Positions 28,323-36,724 of a stretch of 64,000 nt of DNA are shown here, one piece after another. The translations under genes were made by a program, and so were the position numbers. Below the pieces are notes generated by a model that was given only the letters and a program-made list of their open reading frames with translations, searched no databases and had not been told where the DNA came from. The DNA comes from an uncultured Bacteroidales bacterium (GTDB lineage Bacteria > Bacteroidota > Bacteroidia > Bacteroidales > Bacteroidaceae): contig CALGJF010000014.1 in the NCBI GenBank assembly GCA_937914945.1, forward strand, positions 1 through 64,000, in the 5' to 3' direction. Each line of letters begins with the position of its first letter. Positions within the stretch are counted from its first letter, which is position 1.

Positions 28323-29345
28323 TTAGATATCCAATACTGTTACCCAACCATATTTATCGGGCTCGTCGCCATACTGAATGGCACGCAGATGCTCGTATAG
28401 TTTAGTACACACAGGCCCGGGCTTGCCATCCTTGGCAAAGACATAGGATTTACCTGTTTCAAGGTCGTCGATGCGCTCAATAGGCGATATTACCGCTGCT
28501 GTACCGCACGCACCGGCCTCCTCAAATGTAGAGAGCTCCTCCTCGGGGATTGGGCGCACCTCAATTGTCATACCCATATCCTTTGCAATCTGCTGCAAAC
28601 TGCGATTGGTTATTGATGGCAGAATGGAGGTAGAGAGCGGTGTAACGTATGTGTTATTCTTGATACCGATGAAATTGGCTGCACCGCACTCGTCTATATA
28701 TTTTTTCTCTTTTGCATCGAGGTAAAACTCGCATGAGTATCCCTTCTCATGCGCCAACTGATTGGCACGGAGGCTTGCAGCGTAGTTGCCACCCACCTTG
28801 TACTTTCCTGTTCCAAGGGGAGCAGAACGGTCGTATTCACGAATAATAACATAGGGATTGGTAGAGAAACCGCCCTTGAAGTATGGCCCCACGGGGGTAA
28901 CGAATATAATGAACATATACTCCGATGCAGGGTGAACACCCACCTGTGCGCTTGTACCTATGAGCAAGGGGCGTATGTAGAGCGATGCACCACTCTCGTA
29001 GGGGGGTATATAATCTTTGTTAAGTTCCACCACCTTGGTTACCATATTGCGGAACAACTCCACACTAACCTGTGGCATGAGAATACCATCGCAGGTACTC
29101 TGCAGACGCTCGGCGTTGGCCTCCAAACGGAAAATTCTCACCTTGCCATCCTTGCCACGGAAAGCTTTGAGGCCCTCAAAAGCCTCCTGACCATAGTGCA
29201 AGCATGTTGCAGCCATGTGCATGTTTATATATTCATCGGAGCAAATCTCAATTTCGCCCCAAGCGCCGTTGCGATAGCAACAACGAACATTGTAGTCGGT
29301 TTTTCTATACCCAAACCCAATGTTTGACCAATCCAAATCTTTCAT
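28323..29345 (-). CDS. ilvE: Branched-chain amino acid aminotransferase
   Basis: 340 aa, a fold-type IV PLP enzyme of the longer BCAT-II length. The PLP lysine lies in GTGKYKVGGNYAASLRA. The glutamate of ECGAANFIGIK, RPLLIGTSAQVGVHPA near the substrate pocket, and the phosphate-binding CGTAAVISPI are all present. It moves amino groups between glutamate and leucine, isoleucine or valine. It is the first gene of a five-gene operon ending at the Mrp gene. Confidence 0.96.
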   Translation of the reverse strand: MKDLDWSNIGFGYRKTDYNVRCCYRNGAWGEIEICSDEYINMHMAATCLHYGQEAFEGLKAFRGKDGKVRIFRLEANAERLQSTCDGILMPQVSVELFRNMVTKVVELNKDYIPPYESGASLYIRPLLIGTSAQVGVHPASEYMFIIFVTPVGPYFKGGFSTNPYVIIREYDRSAPLGTGKYKVGGNYAASLRANQLAHEKGYSCEFYLDAKEKKYIDECGAANFIGIKNNTYVTPLSTSILPSITNRSLQQIAKDMGMTIEVRPIPEEELSTFEEAGACGTAAVISPIERIDDLETGKSYVFAKDGKPGPVCTKLYEHLRAIQYGDEPDKYGWVTVLDI

Positions 29346-29378
29346 ATCTTGTTTTCTATAATATTTTCGTTATTTCTG

Positions 29379-29386
29379 CAAAGATA
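29379..29386 (-). promoter_or_regulatory. Candidate ilvE operon promoter
   Basis: The minus strand reads TATCTTTG, an exact TAnnTTTG match, 34 bases upstream of the ilvE ATG. It lies just downstream of the xseB terminator hairpin. Confidence 0.5.
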
Positions 29387-29401
29387 GCGCAAGCCACCTA
29401 T

Positions 29402-29430
29402 TAAAAAAAGGAGTTAGGCAACTTTTTTTA
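29402..29430 (-). terminator. Terminator after xseB
   Basis: Plus-strand TAAAAAAAG (29402-29410) and CTTTTTTTA (29422-29430) form 9-bp arms, with GTT/AAC inside. On the minus strand the hairpin ends in a T7 run, 70 bases past the xseB stop. Confidence 0.55.
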
Positions 29431-29499
29431 TCATAATACGGCCCTGCTTGTCGTGTATATCGGCAAAATGCAGCGACAATGCTTGTGCAAACAAAGGGG

Positions 29500-29700
29500 T
29501 TACTCCTCCGATATATTCTGCAGAACAGCCTTTACCTCCTCATCCACTTTATATAGCTTGCTTTTGCAGAATTTGATGATTTCATCGGCCTCTTTCAGCA
29601 CATCGACAAGGCCGTCTATATCCATTTTACCACCTTGAACATCGTTAATTATAGCCTCCAAGCGCTCCATTGCCTGCGCGTATGTCATATTATTATCCAT
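29500..29700 (-). CDS. xseB: Exonuclease VII small subunit
   Basis: 66 aa, a normal length for XseB. The family motif is seen in the two-helix hairpin: TYAQAMERLEAIINDVQGG followed by DGLVDVLKEADEIIKFCKSKL. The small subunits coat XseA and regulate the exonuclease. It begins 5 bases after xseA. Confidence 0.93.
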   Translation of the reverse strand: MDNNMTYAQAMERLEAIINDVQGGKMDIDGLVDVLKEADEIIKFCKSKLYKVDEEVKAVLQNISEE

Positions 29701-29705
29701 GATTT

Positions 29706-30887
29706 TTATTTGTTTTCATCTACTATACTTGTGAAACTTCCCCCCGCCACAGTGGTAACCACCCGAGTTCCGGGCGACACATCGGCAAGCGAGCGTACTG
29801 CTTTGCCACCCACACGGGTAATACTATACCCCATCGCAAGCACATGAGAGGGCGATGCCGCATTTATCGCCTGCTTATATAAATCGAGCTTGTGTTCCTG
29901 CTTTTGCAAATAGAGCGCAGTGAACACCGGCAGGCGCTGTAACAGAGTGTTCAATCGCATTTTGCATGCCGCAAGCGTGTCGTTTACAGCAGTTGCTATG
30001 GCATGCCCCGCCTCGTCTATGGCTGCCGCTTGCGCCGCCATTGCGTGTATAAGGAGTTCGGCTGCCGCAGTAGGGGTTTTAACGCTTGTGTGAGCCACGG
30101 TATCGAGCACTGACACATCGCGCTGATGCCCTATACCGGTGATTACAGGCAAGGGAAATTGAGCGCAGTTATTGGCAAGGTCGTAGGTATCAAAGCAGGA
30201 GAGGTCGCTCGTGGCACCACCGCCACGAATTATCACCACCACATCCCAAAATTCTATATTTTCGGCAATTTTGTCGAGCGCAGCTATAATCCCCGGCTCA
30301 ACCTTGTTGCCCTGCATCGGTGCCGGGAAAAGGGCCGGGTAAAAGACAAAGCCATAGGGGTTACGGGCAAGCTGGTCGCAAAAATCGCCATAACCCGCTG
30401 CATACGACGACGATATAACTGCTATGCGCTGTGGCAACAACGGAAAAGAGAGTTCCTTGTTCAAATCCAAAACCCCCTCGCTTGCAAGGCGGTCTATAAC
30501 AGCCTTGCGCCTGCGCGCGGCATCACCCACGGTAAAGGCCGGCTCTATGTCGCACACATCGAGCGAATAGCCGTATAGTTCGTGAAAAACCACGGTAACC
30601 TTCAACATCACCTTCAGACCCACGGAAAAGGGTGTTCCTGTCTGTTCAAGGAAATATGGTTTCAGCAGAGAATATATGCGTGCCCAAATGGTTCCACGCG
30701 CCTTTGCTACAAGGTCGTCGGCAGCCTCATCGCGCTCAACAAGTTCTATGTAGCAATGCCCCGCAGCCGTTTCGCGCACCTCGCTCAACTCGCCCACCAC
30801 CCAACAGGCTGTGGGGAAATTCTGCGCAAGCGCTCCACGTACAAGATTATTCAGCGCAAAAAGGGTTAACGGCTCTTCATTCATCAT
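29706..30887 (-). CDS. xseA: Exonuclease VII large subunit
   Basis: 393 aa. The N-terminal OB fold (about 1-100; WVVGELSEVRETAAGHCYIEL) and the catalytic core (IAVISSSYAAGYGDF, VVVIIRGGGATSDLSCFD, PVITGIGHQRDVSVLDTVAHTS) are clear. The C-terminal helical stalk is shorter than in E. coli (456 aa). Two adjacent ATG codons (30887 and 30884) could serve as start. It degrades single-stranded DNA from both ends. Its start overlaps the mnmA end by 11 bases. Confidence 0.95.
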   Translation of the reverse strand: MMNEEPLTLFALNNLVRGALAQNFPTACWVVGELSEVRETAAGHCYIELVERDEAADDLVAKARGTIWARIYSLLKPYFLEQTGTPFSVGLKVMLKVTVVFHELYGYSLDVCDIEPAFTVGDAARRRKAVIDRLASEGVLDLNKELSFPLLPQRIAVISSSYAAGYGDFCDQLARNPYGFVFYPALFPAPMQGNKVEPGIIAALDKIAENIEFWDVVVIIRGGGATSDLSCFDTYDLANNCAQFPLPVITGIGHQRDVSVLDTVAHTSVKTPTAAAELLIHAMAAQAAAIDEAGHAIATAVNDTLAACKMRLNTLLQRLPVFTALYLQKQEHKLDLYKQAINAASPSHVLAMGYSITRVGGKAVRSLADVSPGTRVVTTVAGGSFTSIVDENK

Positions 30888-31968
30888 TCTTTATCCATTG
30901 GTTTATACCGCGTTGCGATGCTATGGAAGCACCCCCAACTATCATATTATCTTTGTAAAAAACTGCCGACTGCCCCGGCGTTACCGCCGATACATCCTGC
31001 AACAGATGCAGCAACCATAACCCCTCGGCAACCTTCACCGGAGGCTCGCATGGAACGGGGCAACCACGGTAGCGTATGCGCACTTGCAAATTATCAAATG
31101 GTACATTGCCCACCCATGAAGGCTCCTCGATGAGCATATACGATGCCAGCAGTTGTTCCTCGGTGCCAAGCATCACTGTGTTTTTTGCAGCATTTATTTT
31201 AAGCACATAAGCGGGATGTCCAAGCGCAATGCCAAGCCCTTTACGTTGCCCTATTGTATAAAACGGGAAACCCGCGTGGCGACCTATCACACGGCCGCAA
31301 GTATCCACAAACGGGCCTCCGCCGAATTTTGCATCTATATCGGGAACGTTTGCACGCAGAAAATCGCGATAATCGCCCGGAATAAAACATACCTCCATAC
31401 TCTCGCCATCCTCGGCAGCCCTTTCAAGGCCGTGCTCTTTCAGATAGGCAAGCACATCGCTTTTTTCCCAATCGCCAAGCGGGAAAAGTACACGTCGCAG
31501 CTGGTTTTGTGTGAGACGCCATAGGAAATAGCTTTGATCTTTACGATGGTCGCTCCCAGCACAAATATAGACCTTTTCATCGATGGTTCTCAACTGAACA
31601 TAGTGCCCCGTGGCTATATACGTGCAGCCTAATCTGTCGGCCCAATCCTCGAGCACCTTGAATTTCATAGACGGATTGCAATTAACGCACGGATTGGGGG
31701 TAAAGCCTTGCAAATAAGCATCTATAAAGGGCTGTATCACGGCTGCACGAAACTCCTCGCGTATATCTGCAACGTGATGTTCTATCTCCAATTTTGCGGC
31801 AAGTTCCGATGCCGCATCAGCAGCCTTTAACGATGCATCGCAAGTAACAAGCGTGAGGCCGCACACGCGGTACCCTGCAGCAAGCAGCATGCTGCACACC
31901 GCCGTGCTGTCAATACCTCCACTCATGCCCACAAGCACACTCTTTGAGTTACGTTCCACCATTGCCAT
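30877..31968 (-). CDS. mnmA: tRNA 2-thiouridylase MnmA
   Basis: 363 aa. The PP-loop is GMSGGIDSTA. The catalytic cysteines lie in NPCVNCNPSMKF and in ESMEVCFIPGDY, and the RKDQSYFLWRL tRNA-contacting block is present. It uses ATP and a sulfur relay to make s2U34 in tRNA for Lys, Glu and Gln. It is the first gene of the mnmA-xseA-xseB unit. Its promoter is interleaved with that of the divergent MATE gene. Confidence 0.95.
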   Translation of the reverse strand: MAMVERNSKSVLVGMSGGIDSTAVCSMLLAAGYRVCGLTLVTCDASLKAADAASELAAKLEIEHHVADIREEFRAAVIQPFIDAYLQGFTPNPCVNCNPSMKFKVLEDWADRLGCTYIATGHYVQLRTIDEKVYICAGSDHRKDQSYFLWRLTQNQLRRVLFPLGDWEKSDVLAYLKEHGLERAAEDGESMEVCFIPGDYRDFLRANVPDIDAKFGGGPFVDTCGRVIGRHAGFPFYTIGQRKGLGIALGHPAYVLKINAAKNTVMLGTEEQLLASYMLIEEPSWVGNVPFDNLQVRIRYRGCPVPCEPPVKVAEGLWLLHLLQDVSAVTPGQSAVFYKDNMIVGGASIASQRGINQWIKNDE

Positions 31969-32046
31969 AAGTATTATTTACTCCGATAAAAAGGGCAAAA
32001 ACATAAAAAAACAATAAAACCTCTTTTTTCTGCCCGCCTCTTTCAC

Positions 32047-32065
32047 TATCTTTGTTGCAAAGATA
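32047..32065. promoter_or_regulatory. Palindromic dual promoter between mnmA and the MATE gene
   Basis: TATCTTTG (32047-32054, plus strand) and its inverse CAAAGATA (32058-32065) flank a 3-base centre. Both are exact TAnnTTTG elements, one for each direction. Predicted start points are about 32061 rightward and 32051 leftward, so each start falls in or beside the other promoter's -7 element. Polymerase could probably occupy only one direction at a time. Confidence 0.5.
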
Positions 32066-32082
32066 TACATTTTAACACATAT

Positions 32083-33453
32083 ATGAACGAGGCAACCAAG
32101 AAAAAAGTTCCTACCGAGCTGGGCACAGAAAAGGTGAGCAAACTACTCACGCAATACGCAATTCCCGCCATCATTGCACAAACAGCGGCATCGCTCTATA
32201 ACATGATAGACAGCATCTTCATCGGGCAAGGCGTGGGGGCTCTTGCCATTTCGGGGCTTGCCACCACATTCCCCTTCATGAACCTGTCGGCAGCCTTCGG
32301 AGCCATGGTGGGCTTGGGTGGCGCCACGCAGCTATCGGTAAAACTCGGGCAGAGGGACTACGATTCGGCAAAACTTATTTTGGGCAATATTGTAACGCTC
32401 AACATCATAGTAGGAGTTTTATTTGCAGGGGTTTCACTCCTCTTCCTCGACAAGGTTCTCTTCTTCTTCGGCGCAAGCGAGGCCACATTGCCCTACGCCC
32501 GCAGTTTCATGGAGGTTATTTTGCTTGGAAACATCGTTACCCATCTCTATTTTGGAATTAACGCCGCCTTACGAGCATCGGGGCACCCGCAACAGGCGAT
32601 GATTGCCACTATAATAACCGTTGTTGCCAACATAATCCTGGCTCCCATCTTCATCTATCTGTTCAATTGGGGAATAAGAGGAGCCGCACTTGCCACCATC
32701 ATAGCGCAGTGTACCACCCTGGTATGGCAGATACGCCTTTTGAGCAATCCCAACGAGTTGTTGCACTTGCAGCGCGGAATATACAAACTGAAAAAGGACA
32801 TTGTAAAGGCCATTTTAAGCATCGGCATGTCGCCTTTCTTTATAAATGCGGCAGCCTGCCTTGTGGTCATTATTGTAAACAAAGGGTTGCGCACATATAG
32901 CGCCGACGGCGACATATCCATTGGAGCATACGGAATATCGAACCGCGTGGCATTTATTTTTGTAATGATAGTTCTGGGCCTCACACAAGGCATGCAGCCC
33001 ATTGTGGGTTACAATTTCGGAGCCAAGCAGTACAAGCGAGTTACAGAAGCATTGAAACTCACCTGTATATGCGCCAGCATTGTTATGATTATTGGATTTA
33101 TACTCAACGAGTTCATGCCCGAGATAATTGCTCGCGCCTTTACCACCGACAGCGCGCTTATAGCAAGTTCGGCAAAGGCCATGCGTATAATGTCGCTTGT
33201 GATGCCTCTTATCGGATTCCAAATGGTAACTACAAACTTTTTCCAAAGTATCGGCATGGTCAAGAAGTCCATTTTCCTGTCGCTCACCCGCCAGATGCTA
33301 TTCCTCATTCCTTTGTTGATTACTCTACCCTTGTTCCACGGCGAGGATGGCGTGTGGTACAGCATGCCTATTTCCGATTTTGTTGCAGCCGTGCTCACAA
33401 TAATAATGTTGAAAGTTCAGTTCAGCAGTTGGAAAAAGAAAGAACTTATTTAA
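32083..33453 (+). CDS. MATE family multidrug/cation antiporter
   Basis: 456 aa, twelve predicted helices in two repeats. The first repeat has IPAIIAQTAASLYNMIDSIFIG and GLGGATQLSVKLGQRD; the second has GMSPFFINAAACLVVIIVNK and GLTQGMQPIVGYNFGAKQYKR. These are signatures of the NorM/DinF-like MATE class. It exports organic cations or drugs in exchange for Na+ or H+; the substrate is unknown. Three tightly packed genes follow on the same strand. Confidence 0.93.
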   Translation: MNEATKKKVPTELGTEKVSKLLTQYAIPAIIAQTAASLYNMIDSIFIGQGVGALAISGLATTFPFMNLSAAFGAMVGLGGATQLSVKLGQRDYDSAKLILGNIVTLNIIVGVLFAGVSLLFLDKVLFFFGASEATLPYARSFMEVILLGNIVTHLYFGINAALRASGHPQQAMIATIITVVANIILAPIFIYLFNWGIRGAALATIIAQCTTLVWQIRLLSNPNELLHLQRGIYKLKKDIVKAILSIGMSPFFINAAACLVVIIVNKGLRTYSADGDISIGAYGISNRVAFIFVMIVLGLTQGMQPIVGYNFGAKQYKRVTEALKLTCICASIVMIIGFILNEFMPEIIARAFTTDSALIASSAKAMRIMSLVMPLIGFQMVTTNFFQSIGMVKKSIFLSLTRQMLFLIPLLITLPLFHGEDGVWYSMPISDFVAAVLTIIMLKVQFSSWKKKELI

Positions 33454-33474
33454 CTAACATACAACATACATAAT

Positions 33475-34098
33475 ATGGAGAAAATCATAATAACAATAGG
33501 CCGCCAGCTTGGCAGCGGAGGTAAAAAGATTGCCGAAAAGATAGGCGAGAGGATGCATCTGCCTATATACGACAAGAAACTGCTTGAAGCCGCAGCAATA
33601 GAGAGTGGGCTCGATGCCAGCGTTTTTGCCGGTGCCGACGAGAGAGAGTCGGACAGTTTCCTTGGCGGTTTGTTCAGTATACACGGCTCACTATCCAATT
33701 TCCTCTCGGGCGGTGGCAGTTGCATGGAGAGCGACCAACTTTTCCAAATACAGAGCGAGGCTATAAGAAACATTGCACAACGCGAAAGTTGTATAATCAT
33801 AGGGCGCTGCGCTGAATATGTACTGCGCGACCAACCTCGCATGATAAGCATCTTCATAACAGCGAACAGCGACGACCGCATACGTCGCATTGCACGCAAA
33901 GAGAGAGCTACCGAAGAACAGGCACGCGAGCTGATGGAGAGAGGCGACAAGAAACGCCGTTCATACCACGATTACTACGCTGCAACACATTGGGGAGAGG
34001 CTGCATCTTATGACCTCTGCATAAATTCTTCACTTTTAGGTATCGACGGAACAGCCGACTACATCTGCAATTTCATACGCGCACGATTCGAGCTATGA
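33475..34098 (+). CDS. Cytidylate kinase-like family protein
   Basis: 207 aa. The N terminus IIITIGRQLGSGGKKIAEKIGERM matches the cytidylate-kinase-like family (PF13189). The phosphate loop is the GRQxGSGG type without the usual GK[ST]. A central GSLSNFLSGGG segment and the lid-like ARKERATEEQARELMERGDKKR are present. The real nucleotide substrate is not established for this family. It begins 21 bases after the MATE gene and overlaps the phosphoesterase by 4. Confidence 0.85.
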   Translation: MEKIIITIGRQLGSGGKKIAEKIGERMHLPIYDKKLLEAAAIESGLDASVFAGADERESDSFLGGLFSIHGSLSNFLSGGGSCMESDQLFQIQSEAIRNIAQRESCIIIGRCAEYVLRDQPRMISIFITANSDDRIRRIARKERATEEQARELMERGDKKRRSYHDYYAATHWGEAASYDLCINSSLLGIDGTADYICNFIRARFEL

Positions 34099-34583
34099 AA
34101 AGAATTGGTCTGCTGAGCGACACACATAGCTGCTGGGACGACCGCTACCTCACGCACTTCAACGACTGCGACGAGATATGGCACGCGGGCGACATCGGTT
34201 CAATGCGCATCATAGAGCAGTTGGAGGCACACCGCCCCGTGAGGGCTGTGTGTGGCAATATCGACGGTCCCGAGGTGCGTTTCCGTTTTTCCGAAGTGGC
34301 ACGATTCACCATCGAGGGATGCAATGTGCTTATGAAACACATTGGCGGCTACCCGGGGCACTACGACCCATCTATACGCAATACCATTTACAAAGAACGC
34401 CCGCAACTGTTTGTATCGGGACATTCGCACATACTTAAAGTAATGTACGACAAAACAGTCGGATGCCTGCACATAAACCCCGGCGCAGCAGGCAAGCAAG
34501 GATGGCAGCAGGTGCGTACAATTATAAAATTCACCATCGACAATGGCGAATTCAAGGAGATCAAGGTAATCGAACTTGCATAA
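34095..34583 (+). CDS. YfcE/MJ0936-type metallophosphoesterase
   Basis: 162 aa. Metal ligands are in LLSDTHSCWDD, HAGDIGS, CGNIDGPEV and ISGHSH-like VSGHSHILK with the final GAAGKQG loop. This is the small phosphodiesterase family (YfcE, Mj0936). Known members cleave phosphodiesters in vitro; the physiological role is open. Its ATG overlaps the preceding stop (ATGA). Confidence 0.92.
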   Translation: MKRIGLLSDTHSCWDDRYLTHFNDCDEIWHAGDIGSMRIIEQLEAHRPVRAVCGNIDGPEVRFRFSEVARFTIEGCNVLMKHIGGYPGHYDPSIRNTIYKERPQLFVSGHSHILKVMYDKTVGCLHINPGAAGKQGWQQVRTIIKFTIDNGEFKEIKVIELA

Positions 34584-34602
34584 AACAAAAATCTTTCAAT
34601 AT

Positions 34603-36648
34603 ATGATTAAAAGACTTATTTTAAGCGCAATGGCATGCCTTGCCATTGCCACTACGTTTGCCGACGAGGGTATGTGGTTGCCCACGCACATCAAGGAGCG
34701 CATAAAGGATATGCGCAAGATGGGATTCAAACTAAAAGCCGATGATATCTATTCGGCCGAAAGACCATCACTTAAAGATGCTGTGGTACAGTTTGGAGGA
34801 GGCTGCACGGGAGAGTTCATATCCGATAAGGGCCTGCTGCTCACAAACCACCACTGCGGTTACAGTTCCATTCAAAAATTGTCATCTGTGGAGCACGATT
34901 ATCTCACCTATGGCTATTGGGCAAAATCGATGGAGGAGGAGCTGCCCGTTCCCGGGCTCACAGTGAGCCTCCTTGTGAGCATGGAGGATGTTACCGAACG
35001 CCTTGCCAACGGGGAAAACAGCGCAGATATCATCGCGGCAGCAACAAAGGGCAAAGGCTGCCAAGCATCTATCGAGAGCCAATATTACGGCAACCAGCAT
35101 GTTCTGTATGTATATCAAACCTACCGCGATGTGCGCCTCGTTGGTGCGCCCCCCTCGTCGATAGGTAAATTCGGTGGCGACACCGACAATTGGATGTGGC
35201 CACGCCACACAGGCGATTTCTCGATATTCCGCGTATATGCAGACAGCGACAACCAACCCGCCGATTATAGCAAAGACAATATCCCCTACCACCCTAAAAA
35301 ACATTTTAAGATATCTACAAAAGGGGTGCAGGAGGGCGACTTTACCATGATTTATGGTTTCCCCGGCAATACACAGGAGTATGTTATTTCCGATGCCGTG
35401 GAGTATGTGGCAAATGTTTCGAACCCCATGAAGATAGCCCTGCGCACGCAACGCTTGGAAACCATTACCGAGGCGCAAGCAAAGGATCCCGCTGTGCGCA
35501 TAGCATATGCATCCAAGCATGCCAACATTGCCAATGCCTGGAAAAAGTGGCAGGGAGAAAGTTTAGGACTCCAAAGATTGGGTACAATAGAGAAGAAACA
35601 GAAGTATGAGACCGACTTTGCGGCATGGGCCGCCGACAAGCCGCAATATGCGACCCTGCTTGATTCCATGCGTGCCTCATATGCAAGCACCGCAAAAGGA
35701 TATTTCGTGCGCGAGCTTTTCAACGAATCGGTGGGAGCCATTGAGGCATACGGCATTGCACGCAGGCTGCGAAACGCCGCACAGGAGATGAGTGAAGAAG
35801 AATTGCAAGCCACCCATAAGAAATTGCTCACAGATTACAATCAACAGATTGACCGCACCATCGCCACACAGATGCTCACCGAATTCATGGCTCGCATGCC
35901 CAAGGAGTACATTCCGCAAGCACTTACCGACGGCATCAACAGCCGGGGAGGTATAAAGGAATATGCCGACAGCCTATACGACAATACAAAAATATTGAGC
36001 GTGGCAACACCCGGCAAGGAGCAATTGCTCGCCGACCCCATGCTGGAGTTTGAAAAACTATTTCACGAGATAACAAGGAAGAACAGTGCCTATGCCTACC
36101 GCAACATCAGCAACGTGCCTGCCATTGAAAAATGGTACAAGACATACATGCAGGCATTACGCGAATGGGACTGCGACAGAGCTTTCTACCCCGATGCAAA
36201 CTTCACTCTGCGCGTGGCATACGGAACAGTTTGCGGTTACGAGAATGTTGATGGCGAGTACCACACACACCTATCTACACTCGATGGAGTAATAGCCAAA
36301 GAGAACCCCGAGATTTACGATTACGACATACCGCAAGCACTGCGCGATATATACAAGAACAAGAGCTATGGACAATGGAGCATAGATAAGAACGGAAAAG
36401 CCACCATACCCGTATGTTTCCTTGCATCGAACCACACATCGGGCGGAAACTCCGGCTCACCCGTAATAAACGGCAAGGGCGAGCTCATTGGAATAAATTT
36501 CGACCGCACGTGGCGCTCCACAATGAGCGATATAGAATTCGACCCCTCTATCTGCCGCAACATATCGGTTGATATCCGTTACGTTCTTTTCATTACAGAC
36601 CGCATAGGCGGTGCCAAATATCTGCTCAGCGAGTTAGGAGTGAAATGA
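34603..36648 (+). CDS. S46 family dipeptidyl peptidase, DPP11-like (Asp/Glu specific)
   Basis: 681 aa from the ATG at 34603; the longer frame from 34576 overlaps the phosphoesterase end and lacks a signal peptide at its front. A signal peptide is seen (IKRLILSAMACLAIATTFA). Catalytic His is in TNHHCGY (His83/84), Asp in FGGDTDNWMWPRHTGDF, and the nucleophile Ser617 in GGNSGSPV. The residue 18 positions after the Ser is Arg635 (GINFDR). In Porphyromonas DPP11 this Arg gives Asp/Glu specificity, whereas DPP7 has Gly. It cleaves dipeptides from oligopeptides in the periplasm. It is the last gene of the MATE operon. Confidence 0.93.
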   Translation: MIKRLILSAMACLAIATTFADEGMWLPTHIKERIKDMRKMGFKLKADDIYSAERPSLKDAVVQFGGGCTGEFISDKGLLLTNHHCGYSSIQKLSSVEHDYLTYGYWAKSMEEELPVPGLTVSLLVSMEDVTERLANGENSADIIAAATKGKGCQASIESQYYGNQHVLYVYQTYRDVRLVGAPPSSIGKFGGDTDNWMWPRHTGDFSIFRVYADSDNQPADYSKDNIPYHPKKHFKISTKGVQEGDFTMIYGFPGNTQEYVISDAVEYVANVSNPMKIALRTQRLETITEAQAKDPAVRIAYASKHANIANAWKKWQGESLGLQRLGTIEKKQKYETDFAAWAADKPQYATLLDSMRASYASTAKGYFVRELFNESVGAIEAYGIARRLRNAAQEMSEEELQATHKKLLTDYNQQIDRTIATQMLTEFMARMPKEYIPQALTDGINSRGGIKEYADSLYDNTKILSVATPGKEQLLADPMLEFEKLFHEITRKNSAYAYRNISNVPAIEKWYKTYMQALREWDCDRAFYPDANFTLRVAYGTVCGYENVDGEYHTHLSTLDGVIAKENPEIYDYDIPQALRDIYKNKSYGQWSIDKNGKATIPVCFLASNHTSGGNSGSPVINGKGELIGINFDRTWRSTMSDIEFDPSICRNISVDIRYVLFITDRIGGAKYLLSELGVK

Positions 36649-36661
36649 TATAAACTCATAA

Positions 36662-36705
36662 AAATAAGAGCAGCCCGCATCAGATGATGCGGGCTGCTCT
36701 TATTT
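36662..36705. terminator. Bidirectional terminator, DPP11 / endonuclease I
   Basis: A perfect 21-bp inverted repeat (36662-36682 and 36685-36705) with a 2-base centre, between convergent stop codons. The outer bases are AAATAAG/CTTATTT. Confidence 0.85.
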
Positions 36706-36724
36706 ACAAATCTGCCGACAACGG

